From UBA961 sp049317525 (GTDB taxonomy: Bacteria; Bacteroidota; Ignavibacteria; Kapaibacteriales; UBA961): DNA of 64,000 nucleotides. The notes below the pieces were generated by a model. The model was not told where the DNA came from, did not search any database, and saw nothing but the letters and a program-made list of their open reading frames with translations. A program made the translations under genes and the position numbers. Shown piece by piece: positions 43,420 through 53,208 of the stretch; positions within the stretch are counted from its first letter, which is position 1; each line of letters opens with the position of its first letter. The stretch is taken from the NCBI GenBank assembly GCA_049317525.1, contig JBMOIC010000007.1:31163-95162 (forward strand), written 5' to 3'.

Positions 43420-44199
43420 TTATTCAAATAAGCTTTTTACTTCTCCTACACTTATAATAAGTGTGTTTTTTAATGTATCATGCTTTAGATCATTTCTGTT
43501 TTCTGTATTGATTTTTAATTTAGAATCAAGGTTTTTCACTTCAGTAAAAATAGATTTTATGGCCTCTACTCTAGAGGCAGTTAATGTTGGTTCTATTTCA
43601 TTTCTAAGATTTTGATTTTGAATAGGGCTTGCAACAGGAACTGGGACTTCATTCTTACCTTTTTTCTTTGATTTTATTACCGGAGCAGCAATTTGTACAG
43701 GTGGTGGTGCAATATCTGGTAATAATGTGATATTGATACTAAGATTTCTGTTTTTCTTTAGCATTTCCTTTATATCATTTAATGCTTGAATAGCCTCTGC
43801 AGATAGTGTATTTCCGCTATACTCAAATGCTTTTAAGCTATATAATTCCATACCTGTATATAGTTTTTGAACAGTGAAATCTTTGGTGATTTCTTGATAC
43901 TTTTCAGCAGGTTCTAACACTATATTTTGTTTAGATTTTACGATATCAAATCCATTAAATAATATCGTATACGAAGCACCAGGTTTTAATGCTGCAGAAT
44001 ACATTCCTGTTTTAGGATGTGATTTTGCATTTGCAACCTTATTGCCAGCTTCATCTGTGATTTCATAATCTGTCCCAACTGTAGCACCCGATTGAATATC
44101 ACGAATGATGCCCTTTAGTAAAATAGTTGATGTATTTTGAGCATGAATTGTTATAAATGCAAAGCAATAAAAAACACATATTGCGAATAGAAAACGCAT
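43420..44199 (-). CDS. Secreted envelope protein with carboxypeptidase-regulatory-like and OmpA-like features
   Basis: This 259-residue protein has a signal peptide ending ITIHAQ. The N-terminal domain (ILLKGIIRDIQSGATVG ... MYSAALKPGASYTILFNG) looks like a carboxypeptidase regulatory-like or CNA-B beta-sandwich. The C-terminal half (SAEAIQALNDIKEMLKKN, then TASRVEAIKSIF) follows the layout of an OmpA-type peptidoglycan-binding domain, with a proline/lysine-rich insertion, but the usual Asp/Arg contacts are not obvious. It may be a degenerate OmpA-like protein. It precedes the enoyl-CoA hydratase end by 17 bases on the same strand. Confidence 0.6.
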   Translation of the reverse strand: MRFLFAICVFYCFAFITIHAQNTSTILLKGIIRDIQSGATVGTDYEITDEAGNKVANAKSHPKTGMYSAALKPGASYTILFNGFDIVKSKQNIVLEPAEKYQEITKDFTVQKLYTGMELYSLKAFEYSGNTLSAEAIQALNDIKEMLKKNRNLSINITLLPDIAPPPVQIAAPVIKSKKKGKNEVPVPVASPIQNQNLRNEIEPTLTASRVEAIKSIFTEVKNLDSKLKINTENRNDLKHDTLKNTLIISVGEVKSLFE

Positions 44200-44216
44200 A
44201 AAAGTTCCAAATAAAA

Positions 44217-44972
44217 TTACTTATGTAAAAAATGATGTATTCCAGCTTTACAGTCTTCCGTCATGCGGGTAAATGCATTCATAGAAGCAGCATATCGTAA
44301 ACCAGATTCTAAACTCATACCATGCAAATTATTAAGCATTTCTTTAGTTAAAGCCATAGATGAAGAACTATTGCTAGATAAAATATTAGCAAGCTCCATC
44401 GTTCTGTTTTCTAACATATCATCAGAAACACATTCGGTTATCAATCCTACTATTTCTGCATCAGTAGCACTTATATTCTCGGCAGATAATAAAAGTTGTC
44501 TTGCTTTTGTATCACCTATTTTTCTAATTAAATATACCATAACAATTGCAGGAATAAAACCAATTCTCACTTCAGAATAACCAAATAATGCAGATTTGCC
44601 GGCAATTATAAAATCACAAACTGTTGCTAATCCACAACCTCCGGCAATAGCGGCTCCATGAACTTTAGCAATAACAGGCTTAGGACATGTAAAAATGGTA
44701 TGAAATGTTTTTTGTAAAAGAAGTGAGTCTTCTAGGTTTTCTGTAATCGAATATGTAGACATATGTTCAAGGTATTCTAAATCTGCGCCTGCACAAAAAG
44801 CTTTGCCATTTGCTTCTAAAATAATAACCTTTATATCAGATCTATTGCCTAATTGAATAAATGCTTCTGCTAATTCTTTAAGAACTGATGGGTTTAAAGC
44901 ATTCCTTTTTTCTGGACGATTTAGCGTAATTCTTGCAATAGTTTCTTGTTCAGAAATTGTAATAAAGTTCAT
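44217..44972 (-). CDS. Enoyl-CoA hydratase/isomerase family protein
   Basis: This 251-residue crotonase-fold enzyme has the opening ITLNRPEKRNALNPSVL, the oxyanion-hole AFCAGADLEYL (about residue 60), HGAAIAGGCGLATVCDF (about 100) and the SEVRIGFIPA segment with the catalytic Glu region. It probably hydrates or isomerises enoyl-CoA esters, possibly methylglutaconyl-type in branched amino-acid degradation, but the specificity cannot be read. I start at ATG 44972 (MNFITISEQE); the longer start at 45032 adds an unrelated leader. Confidence 0.9.
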   Translation of the reverse strand: MNFITISEQETIARITLNRPEKRNALNPSVLKELAEAFIQLGNRSDIKVIILEANGKAFCAGADLEYLEHMSTYSITENLEDSLLLQKTFHTIFTCPKPVIAKVHGAAIAGGCGLATVCDFIIAGKSALFGYSEVRIGFIPAIVMVYLIRKIGDTKARQLLLSAENISATDAEIVGLITECVSDDMLENRTMELANILSSNSSSSMALTKEMLNNLHGMSLESGLRYAASMNAFTRMTEDCKAGIHHFLHK

Positions 44973-45068
44973 TTTTTGAAAAAAACAGAGATGAAATTGT
45001 AGCTTTGTAGCTGTTTGATATTCTACTTGCAAATATACCCAAACTATAACATATAATTAGGTAATGAA

Positions 45069-46361
45069 ATGCCATATAATAATGTGAGAAAAGGAAGAGA
45101 TTTTGAAGTAATTAACTCTGAAATACATAGAATAGAAACTGTGTTTTCTTCTTCTCAATATGGAAGTAGGCGCATTCAACAATTATTTTTGATAGAAGAC
45201 AATATCAACTTTTTAAATAATGGATCTTTTGGGGCTACGCCTCGTATTGTATTATTAGCTCAGCAATTTTGGCGAGAAAAGATGGAAATGCAGCCCATCA
45301 GGTTTATGACAAAAGAACTTCCTATCTATCAAAGAAGTGCTTTGGCTTTATTGGCTAACTTTTTACATGCACATGTATCTTCCATGGCTTTTGTTCAGAA
45401 TGCTACTACCGGCATGAACGCAGTTATTCGCTCACAAATGATAAAATGGTCTGCTGGCGATGAAATTCTGACTACAAATCATGTGTATGGAGCCGTAAGA
45501 AATACTTTGCTTTATGCTGCCTCTTGTAGTAATGCTACAATGATAGAAGCATCCATACCATTTCCGATTATGAATGAACAACAGATTGTTCAAGCAATAG
45601 AATCCGCCATAACAGATAAAACAGTTTTTTTATGTATCGATCATATTACTTCACCTTCTGGAATCATTTTTCCAATAAAGCAGATAATTGAATTAGCACA
45701 TTCCAAAGGTATTCCAATTCTTGTTGATGGGGCCCATGCACCTGGAATGATAGATCTTCATATTGAAGATTTACAACCTGATTGGTATACTGGGAATTGT
45801 CATAAATGGATTTTTGCACCAAAAGGATGTGCTTTTTTATGGACACATCCCAAACATCAAAAAGATACTCATCCTACTGTTATTTCTCATGGATATTTAC
45901 AAGGATATATTCAAGAATTCGATTGGACAGGAACCAATGATTTTAGTGCATATTTAAGTATTTCTACTGCTTTAGATTTTTATGCTGCTACTGGGGCAGC
46001 AACATTAAGAGCATATCAATCTCAAAAAGCAATTGAAATAAGAAATCTTTTAAGTTCAGCATGGAATACACCTTTGGCTTCTCCTGATTTAATGATTGGA
46101 TCATTAGCAGCACAGCAAATACCTTCTCATCTATGGCCAGACAAACAAGATCATCAAGCCTATGCCGAAGCTTTGCACGATGTATTATGGGAAAACTATA
46201 CAATTGAAGTACCTGTTATAGCTTTTGCTAACACAATATGGATTAGGATTTCAGTTCAAGTTTTTAATACAGATGAACAATATCACTATCTAGCACAAGT
46301 GGTAAAGAAAATGAAAAAAAGAGAAATTCTAACTATGATGAAATCTAAAAATCAAGCATAA
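45069..46361 (+). CDS. Class V aminotransferase, isopenicillin-N-epimerase-like
   Basis: This 430-residue PLP enzyme shows the class V pattern of the isopenicillin N epimerase/cysteine-lyase subgroup: FLNNGSFGATPR near residue 51, NATTGMNAVI, HITSPSGIIFP, DGAHAPGMIDL and the PLP lysine in GNCHKWIFAPKG (about residue 244). Relatives include epimerases, EgtE-like lyases and desulfurases. The substrate is unknown. It is transcribed divergently from the enoyl-CoA hydratase. Confidence 0.85.
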   Translation: MPYNNVRKGRDFEVINSEIHRIETVFSSSQYGSRRIQQLFLIEDNINFLNNGSFGATPRIVLLAQQFWREKMEMQPIRFMTKELPIYQRSALALLANFLHAHVSSMAFVQNATTGMNAVIRSQMIKWSAGDEILTTNHVYGAVRNTLLYAASCSNATMIEASIPFPIMNEQQIVQAIESAITDKTVFLCIDHITSPSGIIFPIKQIIELAHSKGIPILVDGAHAPGMIDLHIEDLQPDWYTGNCHKWIFAPKGCAFLWTHPKHQKDTHPTVISHGYLQGYIQEFDWTGTNDFSAYLSISTALDFYAATGAATLRAYQSQKAIEIRNLLSSAWNTPLASPDLMIGSLAAQQIPSHLWPDKQDHQAYAEALHDVLWENYTIEVPVIAFANTIWIRISVQVFNTDEQYHYLAQVVKKMKKREILTMMKSKNQA

Positions 46362-46428
46362 GTCTGTTTTAGATATTATCCATTTACTAATTTGCATGCC
46401 AATCAATTGTTAATTAAGAGTTTGTATC

Positions 46429-49400
46429 ATGATATCACGTTTATTTTTCCTTATCTGTATAGTTTTTTCATTCCAAGACATCTATGCAAATGATGCTTGG
46501 AAACGATATCCATCTATATCTCCAGATGGTTCTCGCATATGTTTTTCATATCAAGGAGATCTATGGATAAGTTCTTCTTTGGGTGGTAAAGCAGAAAGAT
46601 TAACAAATAATGATGCCTATGATATTAGCCCAAATTGGTCTCCAGATGGTAAATCAATAGCTTTTGCTTCCGATAGACATGGGAATTTTGATGTGTATAT
46701 TGTTTCATCAGCTGGGGGTATTCCAAAAAGAATATCATTCCATAATGCAAATGAATATCCTTCGGGATTTAGTGCTGATGGCTTATCAGTATATGTTTCA
46801 ATGCATAGAATGGATAGTCCAAAGAATATTCAATTTCCCTCTGGTGCTATGTCCGAATTATATGCAATTCCTATAAATGGCACAAAACCCAAACAAATTC
46901 TTACTACTCCAGCAGAAGATATTATAAGTAATAAAAAGGGGACAGTATTATTCTATCATGATAAAAAGGGATATGAAAATTCTTGGAGAAAACACCATGT
47001 TTCTGCCGTTGCTCGTGATATTTGGATGGTTGATATGCAAAGCAAAAAACACACTAAACTCACATCATATGCTGGTGAAGATAGAAATCCTGTATTAAGC
47101 CCAGATGATAAAGACTGCTATTTTCTTTCAGAGCGCTCCGGAACATTTAATGTGTGGAAATTTCCAATTGATACTCCCAAAAATACAGAGCAAGTAACAA
47201 GATTTTCTACACATCCTATTAGATTTTTGTCAATTTCTATGGAAGGAATTCTTTGTTTTGGCTATCATGGCGATATCTATACAATGGATATCAAACAAGG
47301 AAAACAGCCGCAAAAAGTTGATATACAAATAGTAAATGATCTTCAGAATAATCCAATAGCATATAAAGTAATGACAAATGGCGCAACCGAAATGTCATTA
47401 TCACCAAGTGGAAAAGAAATCGCTTTTATCGTCCGTGGGGAAGTTTTTGTAACATCTGTAGATTATGACATCACAAAACGTATCACAAATACTGCCGAAC
47501 AAGAAAGATCTGTAAGCTTTTCTCCAGATGGAAGATCTCTTATATATGCCGGAGAAAGGGATGGATCGTGGAATATTTATAAAACTTCATTAATAAGAAA
47601 AGAAGAACCATTTTTCTTTAAATCAACTGTTTTACAAGAAGAATCACTGATTTCAACTTCAAAAGAAGAATTTCAGCCAAAATATTCTCCTTCTGGAGAT
47701 GAAATAGCATATTTAGAAGACAGAGTTGTCCTAAAAGTATATAATATAGCTTCAAAAAAAACCAGACTTATCGTAGATAGTACATATAATTATTCATATT
47801 CAGATGGCGATCAGTGGTATGATTGGTCTCCAGATGGACAATGGTTTTTATTGTCAATTTTAGATAAATCACGATGGGTTGATGAGGTTGGATTGATTGA
47901 TGCACAAGGTAAAGGGCCAATCAAAAATATTACACAAAGTGGTTATAATGATGGTGGACCTCGTTGGGCAAAAAATGGGAAATTATTTACCTATTCAAGT
48001 GATAAAGCAGGTTTAAGAAGCCATGGATCATGGGGATCGCAAAATGATGTTTATGGCACTTTTCTTAATCAAGAAGCATTCGATAGATTTAGAATGACAA
48101 AAGATGAATTTGAATTGCAAAAACTAAAAGAGAATGCTGAAAGATTAAGTCCGGAAGATCAAAGAAAAAAAGATTCATTGGAATCCGAAAGAAATAAAGG
48201 AAATATCAAACCTAAAGCTTCAGATCCAATAACAATAGACTTTAATGGTTTAGAAGATAGAACCGTTAGAATGACAATACATTCTTCTGATTTGGCAGAT
48301 TTTGTTTTATCGCCAGACGGAGAAAGACTGTATTATTTAAGCAGATTTGAAAAGGGTTATGATATTTGGGTACAAAAATTTCGCGAAAGAGAAACAAAAC
48401 TATTAGCCAAACTTGGGGCTGGTGGCGGTGGATTAGAACAAAGCCCCGATGGCAAATATTTATTTGTGATTTCTGATGGAAAAATTACAAGAATTGATAC
48501 TTCATCTGGCACTCAAAAAGTGATTCCTTTTAAAGCAGAAATGGAGTTAAATGCTGCCGAAGAAAGAGACTATATGTTTGAACATGCTTGGAGACAAGTG
48601 CAAAAAAAATTCTATGTAGAAAACTTGCATGGTGTCGATTGGAATTTAATGAAAGCCGAATACAAAAAATTCCTTCCTTCTATTATTAACAATTATGATT
48701 TTGCTGAATTATTAAGTGAACTATTAGGGGAATTAAATGCATCACATACAGGCAGTGGATATAGAGCTCAATATTCTGATGAAATCAGAGATCAATCTGG
48801 AGTTTTAGGTGCATTCTATGATGAAAATTATTCAGCAAATGGTTTGAAAATATTGGAAATCATTGAAAAGTCACCCTTGGATAAACCAAATTCAAAGTTT
48901 TTATCAGGTATGATTATTGAAAAAATTGATGGAATTGACATCATATCTTCAAATGATCCATCAATTTTATTGAATAGAAAAATTGGTAAACCAGTATTAT
49001 TATCAATGTTTGATCCAATAAAAAATAAAAGATTCGAGGAAATAATAAAGCCAATTTCTATTGGTGAACAAGAAGAATTATTATATCAACGCTGGGTTAA
49101 AAATAGTAGAAAAACCGTTGATAGTGTATCTAAAGGAACAATTGGATATGTGCATGTACGGGGAATGAATAGCGAAAGTTTTAGAACAGCTTATTCTGAA
49201 ATTTTAGGCCGTCATGCCAATAAACAAGGTATAATTGTAGATACTAGATTTAATGGAGGCGGATGGCTTCATGATGATTTAGCTACCTTATTATCAGGTA
49301 AACAATATGTTCGTTTAGTGCCACGCGGACAATTAATAGGAAGTGAACCACAAAATAAATGGCAAGGAAAATCAGTTGTCTTGATGAGCGAAGGAAATTA

Positions 49401-49683
49401 TTCTGATGCCCATTTTTTCCCTTGGACATATAAACAATTGGGAATTGGAAAATTAATCGGTATGCCTGTACCAGGTACTGCTACAGCAGTATGGTGGGAA
49501 ACACTGATAGATCCAACTTTGTATTTTGGTATTCCACAGGTTGGTACAATTGGAAATGATGGTAAATATCTAGAAAACAATCAATTAGAGCCAGATATTA
49601 CTGTAGAAAATACTCCAGAAGATTGTGCATCTGGTTATGACAGACAACTATTAAAAGCAGTTGAAGAGTTAAGTAAGCCTTAA
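46429..49683 (+). CDS. Tricorn-like S41 family peptidase
   Basis: This 1084-residue secreted protein has a signal peptide (ending IYAND), two blocks of WD40-like PD40 beta-propeller repeats (ISPDGSRICFSY, WSPDGKSIAFASD, FSPDGRSLIYAG) through about residue 700, a helical linker, a PDZ-like region (about 800-870) and a C-terminal S41 domain. Expected catalytic features are RFNGGGWLHDD and the serine in EGNYSDAHFFPWTYK (about residue 992). Tricorn-type proteases cut short peptides. Bacterial secreted members probably degrade imported peptides in the periplasm. Its stop overlaps the convergent ccoS stop by four bases. Confidence 0.93.
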   Translation: MISRLFFLICIVFSFQDIYANDAWKRYPSISPDGSRICFSYQGDLWISSSLGGKAERLTNNDAYDISPNWSPDGKSIAFASDRHGNFDVYIVSSAGGIPKRISFHNANEYPSGFSADGLSVYVSMHRMDSPKNIQFPSGAMSELYAIPINGTKPKQILTTPAEDIISNKKGTVLFYHDKKGYENSWRKHHVSAVARDIWMVDMQSKKHTKLTSYAGEDRNPVLSPDDKDCYFLSERSGTFNVWKFPIDTPKNTEQVTRFSTHPIRFLSISMEGILCFGYHGDIYTMDIKQGKQPQKVDIQIVNDLQNNPIAYKVMTNGATEMSLSPSGKEIAFIVRGEVFVTSVDYDITKRITNTAEQERSVSFSPDGRSLIYAGERDGSWNIYKTSLIRKEEPFFFKSTVLQEESLISTSKEEFQPKYSPSGDEIAYLEDRVVLKVYNIASKKTRLIVDSTYNYSYSDGDQWYDWSPDGQWFLLSILDKSRWVDEVGLIDAQGKGPIKNITQSGYNDGGPRWAKNGKLFTYSSDKAGLRSHGSWGSQNDVYGTFLNQEAFDRFRMTKDEFELQKLKENAERLSPEDQRKKDSLESERNKGNIKPKASDPITIDFNGLEDRTVRMTIHSSDLADFVLSPDGERLYYLSRFEKGYDIWVQKFRERETKLLAKLGAGGGGLEQSPDGKYLFVISDGKITRIDTSSGTQKVIPFKAEMELNAAEERDYMFEHAWRQVQKKFYVENLHGVDWNLMKAEYKKFLPSIINNYDFAELLSELLGELNASHTGSGYRAQYSDEIRDQSGVLGAFYDENYSANGLKILEIIEKSPLDKPNSKFLSGMIIEKIDGIDIISSNDPSILLNRKIGKPVLLSMFDPIKNKRFEEIIKPISIGEQEELLYQRWVKNSRKTVDSVSKGTIGYVHVRGMNSESFRTAYSEILGRHANKQGIIVDTRFNGGGWLHDDLATLLSGKQYVRLVPRGQLIGSEPQNKWQGKSVVLMSEGNYSDAHFFPWTYKQLGIGKLIGMPVPGTATAVWWETLIDPTLYFGIPQVGTIGNDGKYLENNQLEPDITVENTPEDCASGYDRQLLKAVEELSKP

Positions 49684-49865
49684 GATGATGGGGTTTGATT
49701 ATGGTCAGACCCCTTTTTTATTTCTGCTTGATCTTCAAACAATATCCGAATAGAAGGTGTTACTCTGTCATCATATTGTCCATTATATACCGCCCAAGAA
49801 AAAGCGATTAAAAAGCCCCCAGCAATTATTACACTTATTCCAATTGTAAGATATAATACTTCCAT
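49680..49865 (-). CDS. ccoS: cbb3-type cytochrome oxidase assembly protein CcoS
   Basis: This 61-residue protein has one membrane helix (YLTIGISVIIAGGFLIAFSWAV) followed by NGQYDD, the CcoS signature. CcoS helps insert haem b/copper cofactors into cbb3 oxidase. The start overlaps the ccoI stop by one base (TAATG), so it is translationally coupled to the copper ATPase. Confidence 0.93.
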   Translation of the reverse strand: MEVLYLTIGISVIIAGGFLIAFSWAVYNGQYDDRVTPSIRILFEDQAEIKKGSDHNQTPSS

Positions 49866-52318
49866 TATTGATTCTCCTTTAAAGCGATTTTTCTACCAGC
49901 ATATGAGCTCATTCCTAATGTAAACCCTATTACTGTTAATGAACTGATGGGCATTAATATTGCTGTATATACAGGAGTTAAAATCCCCATAACTGCTAAT
50001 GTTAGCCCAATAATATTATATATCACAGAAATCCAGAAGGCTGCTTTTATAATAGTAATCCCTTTTCTTGTGAATTGTATAAATGCATCAAGATAAGAAA
50101 GAGAATTCGCACTCAAAATTGCATCACATCCAGGATGAAATGCAGAGATATGTTCTGCAACTGCAATTCCTATATTACTTTGCATTAATGCTCCAGAATC
50201 ATTTATACCATCACCAATCATAGCAATTTTAGCATGATTGTGATTTTGTTTAGAAAGAATAAAACGAGCTTTATCTTCTGGGCTTTGATGAAATAATAAA
50301 GAATGTTCTCCTTTAAATGCTGAAGTATAATAACCTGCATTTCTATTTGAATCACCACTGATTAAAAAAACATCTACATGTAATTTCTTTGTTAAAGAAT
50401 CAATCATTGATAAAATACCTTGTCTAGGACCCTCTTTTATGACAAAATATCCTAAAAGTTTTGCATTCACAGACACCCATATATGATCTTTATGTTCTTT
50501 TCTATGGGATACAAAGCCATATTTCCCAAGCCTTATATTGTTTTTACCTGCTTCAGCAATCCATCCTTTACCAGAAAATTCTTGAAATGAATCGCAATGA
50601 AATCCTTTTAATGATTGAATATGATGATTCATACAAAGCCAAGAAGCTAATATCCTACTTTTAGGATGCGTAGAACTTAAACATCCAGAGATGATTAATC
50701 GTAATTGTATTTCAGAAAAATCTTCGCCGATATATTCTACAGTTCCTTCTAATGAAGAAGTTAAGGTTCCAGTTTTATCAAAAACTATCGTGTCTACAGA
50801 GGCAAGCTCTAAAACTGTTTCGGTGTTTTTAAAATAGAGTCCATGTTTAGCAGCAATCCTCATGATATTTCCCAAAGTAAACGGAGCTGCTAAAGTTAAT
50901 GCACATGGACATGCAATAATAAGGACTGCGCTAAATACTGAAATTGCCATTGAATAGTTTGGTACATAGAATAAACCAGCTATTATAGCTATTGCTATCG
51001 TACCAAATGTAAAATATGTTCCAAACAATGTTGATACTGTTAATAATGTAGAACTTACTGGTTTTCTGAATAATGTATTATTCCACATCCTTAACAGCCC
51101 ACTTCGAGATATTTCTTTTTTAATCTCAATGAAAACAGAAGGACCTAAAACCCTAGCACCTGCATAAATAAATGTATTCTTAAGAATTTCTACTGGAGTA
51201 GATTCACCTGTTATAAAACTATAGTCTATATGTCCATTTGCGCTTAAAAGGATAGCATCTGAAGGAATAATCTCTTGATTTCTTACAAGTAAAATATCAC
51301 CTGGAATAATTGAACTTGCGGCGATACTTATTTCTGTATCGTGTTCAATTTTTGTGCACTGTAATGGTACATATGAATCAAAGTCTCTATCAAATTCCAA
51401 AGCATCAAATGATTTTTTTTGAAATACTCTTCCAATTAATAAAAAAAACACTAATCCCGAGAAAGAATCCATAAAACCGGGTCCAATTCCCATTAATATC
51501 TCATAGATGCTTCTGCTATAAATGGCTAATATACCCATAGAAATGGGTATATCTAGATTCATTGTGCTACTTCTAAAGCCACTCCATGCTTGTTTAAAAA
51601 ATGGTTGACAGCTATAAAAAATTACTGGAAGACTAAATAAAATGTTTAATGCAGAAAAGATCAGTGTAAAATTTGACTGTAAATCTCCCATCCCTTCATC
51701 AAAGTAACCTGGTAAACTTACCATCATTGTATTGCCAAAGGCAAAGCCAGCTATAGCAAGCCTGATATACATAGATCTATTACTAGTATCCTTTTTTTGT
51801 TTATGCATTGTTGCCAAGGATATATCGGGTTCATATCCTAATAAGGTCAATAATTCTACAATCGCCCTAACACTCACTTTTTCAGGATTAAATAAAATAC
51901 TAATCTGTTTTCCTGATAATTGAAGCTCAGATCTCATTATTCCAGGATTCAAATGCGGGAGTTTTTCTAATAACCATACACAAGATGCACAATGCACACT
52001 TGGTAATTGAAGTACTAATTGGGCTTTATTTTCATTCTTGAAGGAAAGAATAGATTCTGCAATAGAGATATCATCTAAATATGCAAATCGACTTATTGAT
52101 TTAGTAGATAGTTTTTTTAATGAATGTATTTCTGATCCATCTACAGCATAATACCCACAAAGATTATTATTTTGTAAAAGTTGATAGACAGTTTTACATC
52201 CTTGGCAACAAAAAAATACATTGCCATCATAAATTGCAGTATCATTGCACATATCACCGCAATGTGAGCATATATGAAGTATTGATTGTTGAACTGTTTT
52301 TTTCATTGCATTATCCAT
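49865..52318 (-). CDS. ccoI: Copper-translocating P-type ATPase, CcoI/FixI type
   Basis: This 817-residue P1B ATPase has an N-terminal Cys-rich metal-binding domain (CSHCGDMC, FFCCQGCK), an HMA domain with VHCASC (about residue 111) and transmembrane helices with the CPC copper site (IIACPCALTLA, about 469). It also has phosphorylation site DKTGT (about 511), the HP dipeptide and GDGINDSGAL (about 700). The CcoI subgroup supplies copper to the catalytic subunit of cbb3 oxidase. The pairing with ccoS supports this subgroup. The structural genes ccoNOP are not in the window. Confidence 0.95.
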   Translation of the reverse strand: MDNAMKKTVQQSILHICSHCGDMCNDTAIYDGNVFFCCQGCKTVYQLLQNNNLCGYYAVDGSEIHSLKKLSTKSISRFAYLDDISIAESILSFKNENKAQLVLQLPSVHCASCVWLLEKLPHLNPGIMRSELQLSGKQISILFNPEKVSVRAIVELLTLLGYEPDISLATMHKQKKDTSNRSMYIRLAIAGFAFGNTMMVSLPGYFDEGMGDLQSNFTLIFSALNILFSLPVIFYSCQPFFKQAWSGFRSSTMNLDIPISMGILAIYSRSIYEILMGIGPGFMDSFSGLVFFLLIGRVFQKKSFDALEFDRDFDSYVPLQCTKIEHDTEISIAASSIIPGDILLVRNQEIIPSDAILLSANGHIDYSFITGESTPVEILKNTFIYAGARVLGPSVFIEIKKEISRSGLLRMWNNTLFRKPVSSTLLTVSTLFGTYFTFGTIAIAIIAGLFYVPNYSMAISVFSAVLIIACPCALTLAAPFTLGNIMRIAAKHGLYFKNTETVLELASVDTIVFDKTGTLTSSLEGTVEYIGEDFSEIQLRLIISGCLSSTHPKSRILASWLCMNHHIQSLKGFHCDSFQEFSGKGWIAEAGKNNIRLGKYGFVSHRKEHKDHIWVSVNAKLLGYFVIKEGPRQGILSMIDSLTKKLHVDVFLISGDSNRNAGYYTSAFKGEHSLLFHQSPEDKARFILSKQNHNHAKIAMIGDGINDSGALMQSNIGIAVAEHISAFHPGCDAILSANSLSYLDAFIQFTRKGITIIKAAFWISVIYNIIGLTLAVMGILTPVYTAILMPISSLTVIGFTLGMSSYAGRKIALKENQ

Positions 52319-52408
52319 GATGATCGCTACAAAAATCTATGATATAGCATCATTATACAATGATATTTGTCATGCAGTTTATTTTCTGAATACATAAAAA
52401 AGCATCTT

Positions 52409-53206
52409 ATGATTTCTATCTCAATTATTCAATTTGCCCCAAAACTTGCACATACAATGTCTAATATTGAAACGATACATGCATATCTAGATTCTGTACA
52501 ATCAGATATTATTGTGTTTCCTGAATTAGCAACAAGTGGGTATTTATTTACTGATAGTCTTTCTTTAGCTCCCCATGCTATGGAATGGAATAAACATAAG
52601 GATTTGCTTGAAATCCAGAATAGAGCCAGCACCGAAAAGAGGATTATTGTCTTGGGATTTCCAGAATTAACACATGAGGGTATATATAATTCTGCAGGTA
52701 TATTTATGCCTAAAGCACAAGAATCTAAGGTATATAGAAAAACACATCTTTTTTATAAAGAGAAATACTGTTTTTTACCAGGAAATACAGGCTTTTTTAC
52801 TGTTTATGAACAAAACATGGATATTCGATTGGGAATAATGATTTGTTATGACTGGCGTTTTCCTGAATCTGCTAGAACCCTTGCCTTGCAAGGAGCCGAT
52901 GCGATTATATGTCCAGCTAATTTAGTAACAACATTATCAGGAAAAGTATTTCCAGCTAGGGCAATCGAAAATAAAGTATATATGATTGTAGCTAATAGAA
53001 TTGGTACAGAGCAAAATGCTGAAGAAGAATTGCTATTCAGAGGTGAATCGGCCATATATGATTATTCGGGCGATATATTAGCAAAAGCATCACATGAGCA
53101 TGAAGAAGTATTATATGCTATGATAAGTCCTGAAAAATCAAGAGTTAAGTCTTTTAATAGCGAAAACGATATCTTTTTAGATCGTAGGCCAGATATGTAT
53201 GCATGA
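52409..53206 (+). CDS. Carbon-nitrogen hydrolase (nitrilase superfamily)
   Basis: This 265-residue protein has the nitrilase-fold catalytic triad: Glu in FPELATSGY (about residue 39), Lys in YRKTHLFYKEKY (about 111) and Cys in MICYDWRFPESAR (about 147). Members hydrolyse amide or nitrile bonds, for example omega-amidase, N-carbamoylputrescine amidase or NAD synthetase domains. The substrate cannot be read. I start at ATG 52409 (MISISIIQFAPK); TTG 52367 upstream is unlikely. It is divergent from ccoI. Confidence 0.92.
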   Translation: MISISIIQFAPKLAHTMSNIETIHAYLDSVQSDIIVFPELATSGYLFTDSLSLAPHAMEWNKHKDLLEIQNRASTEKRIIVLGFPELTHEGIYNSAGIFMPKAQESKVYRKTHLFYKEKYCFLPGNTGFFTVYEQNMDIRLGIMICYDWRFPESARTLALQGADAIICPANLVTTLSGKVFPARAIENKVYMIVANRIGTEQNAEEELLFRGESAIYDYSGDILAKASHEHEEVLYAMISPEKSRVKSFNSENDIFLDRRPDMYA

Positions 53207-53208
53207 GA

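Noticed and set aside
43358..43615. Plus-strand open frame over the hairpin and the end of the 43420 gene
   Set aside because: Antisense to a protein with a signal peptide and coherent domains; contains the terminator hairpin.
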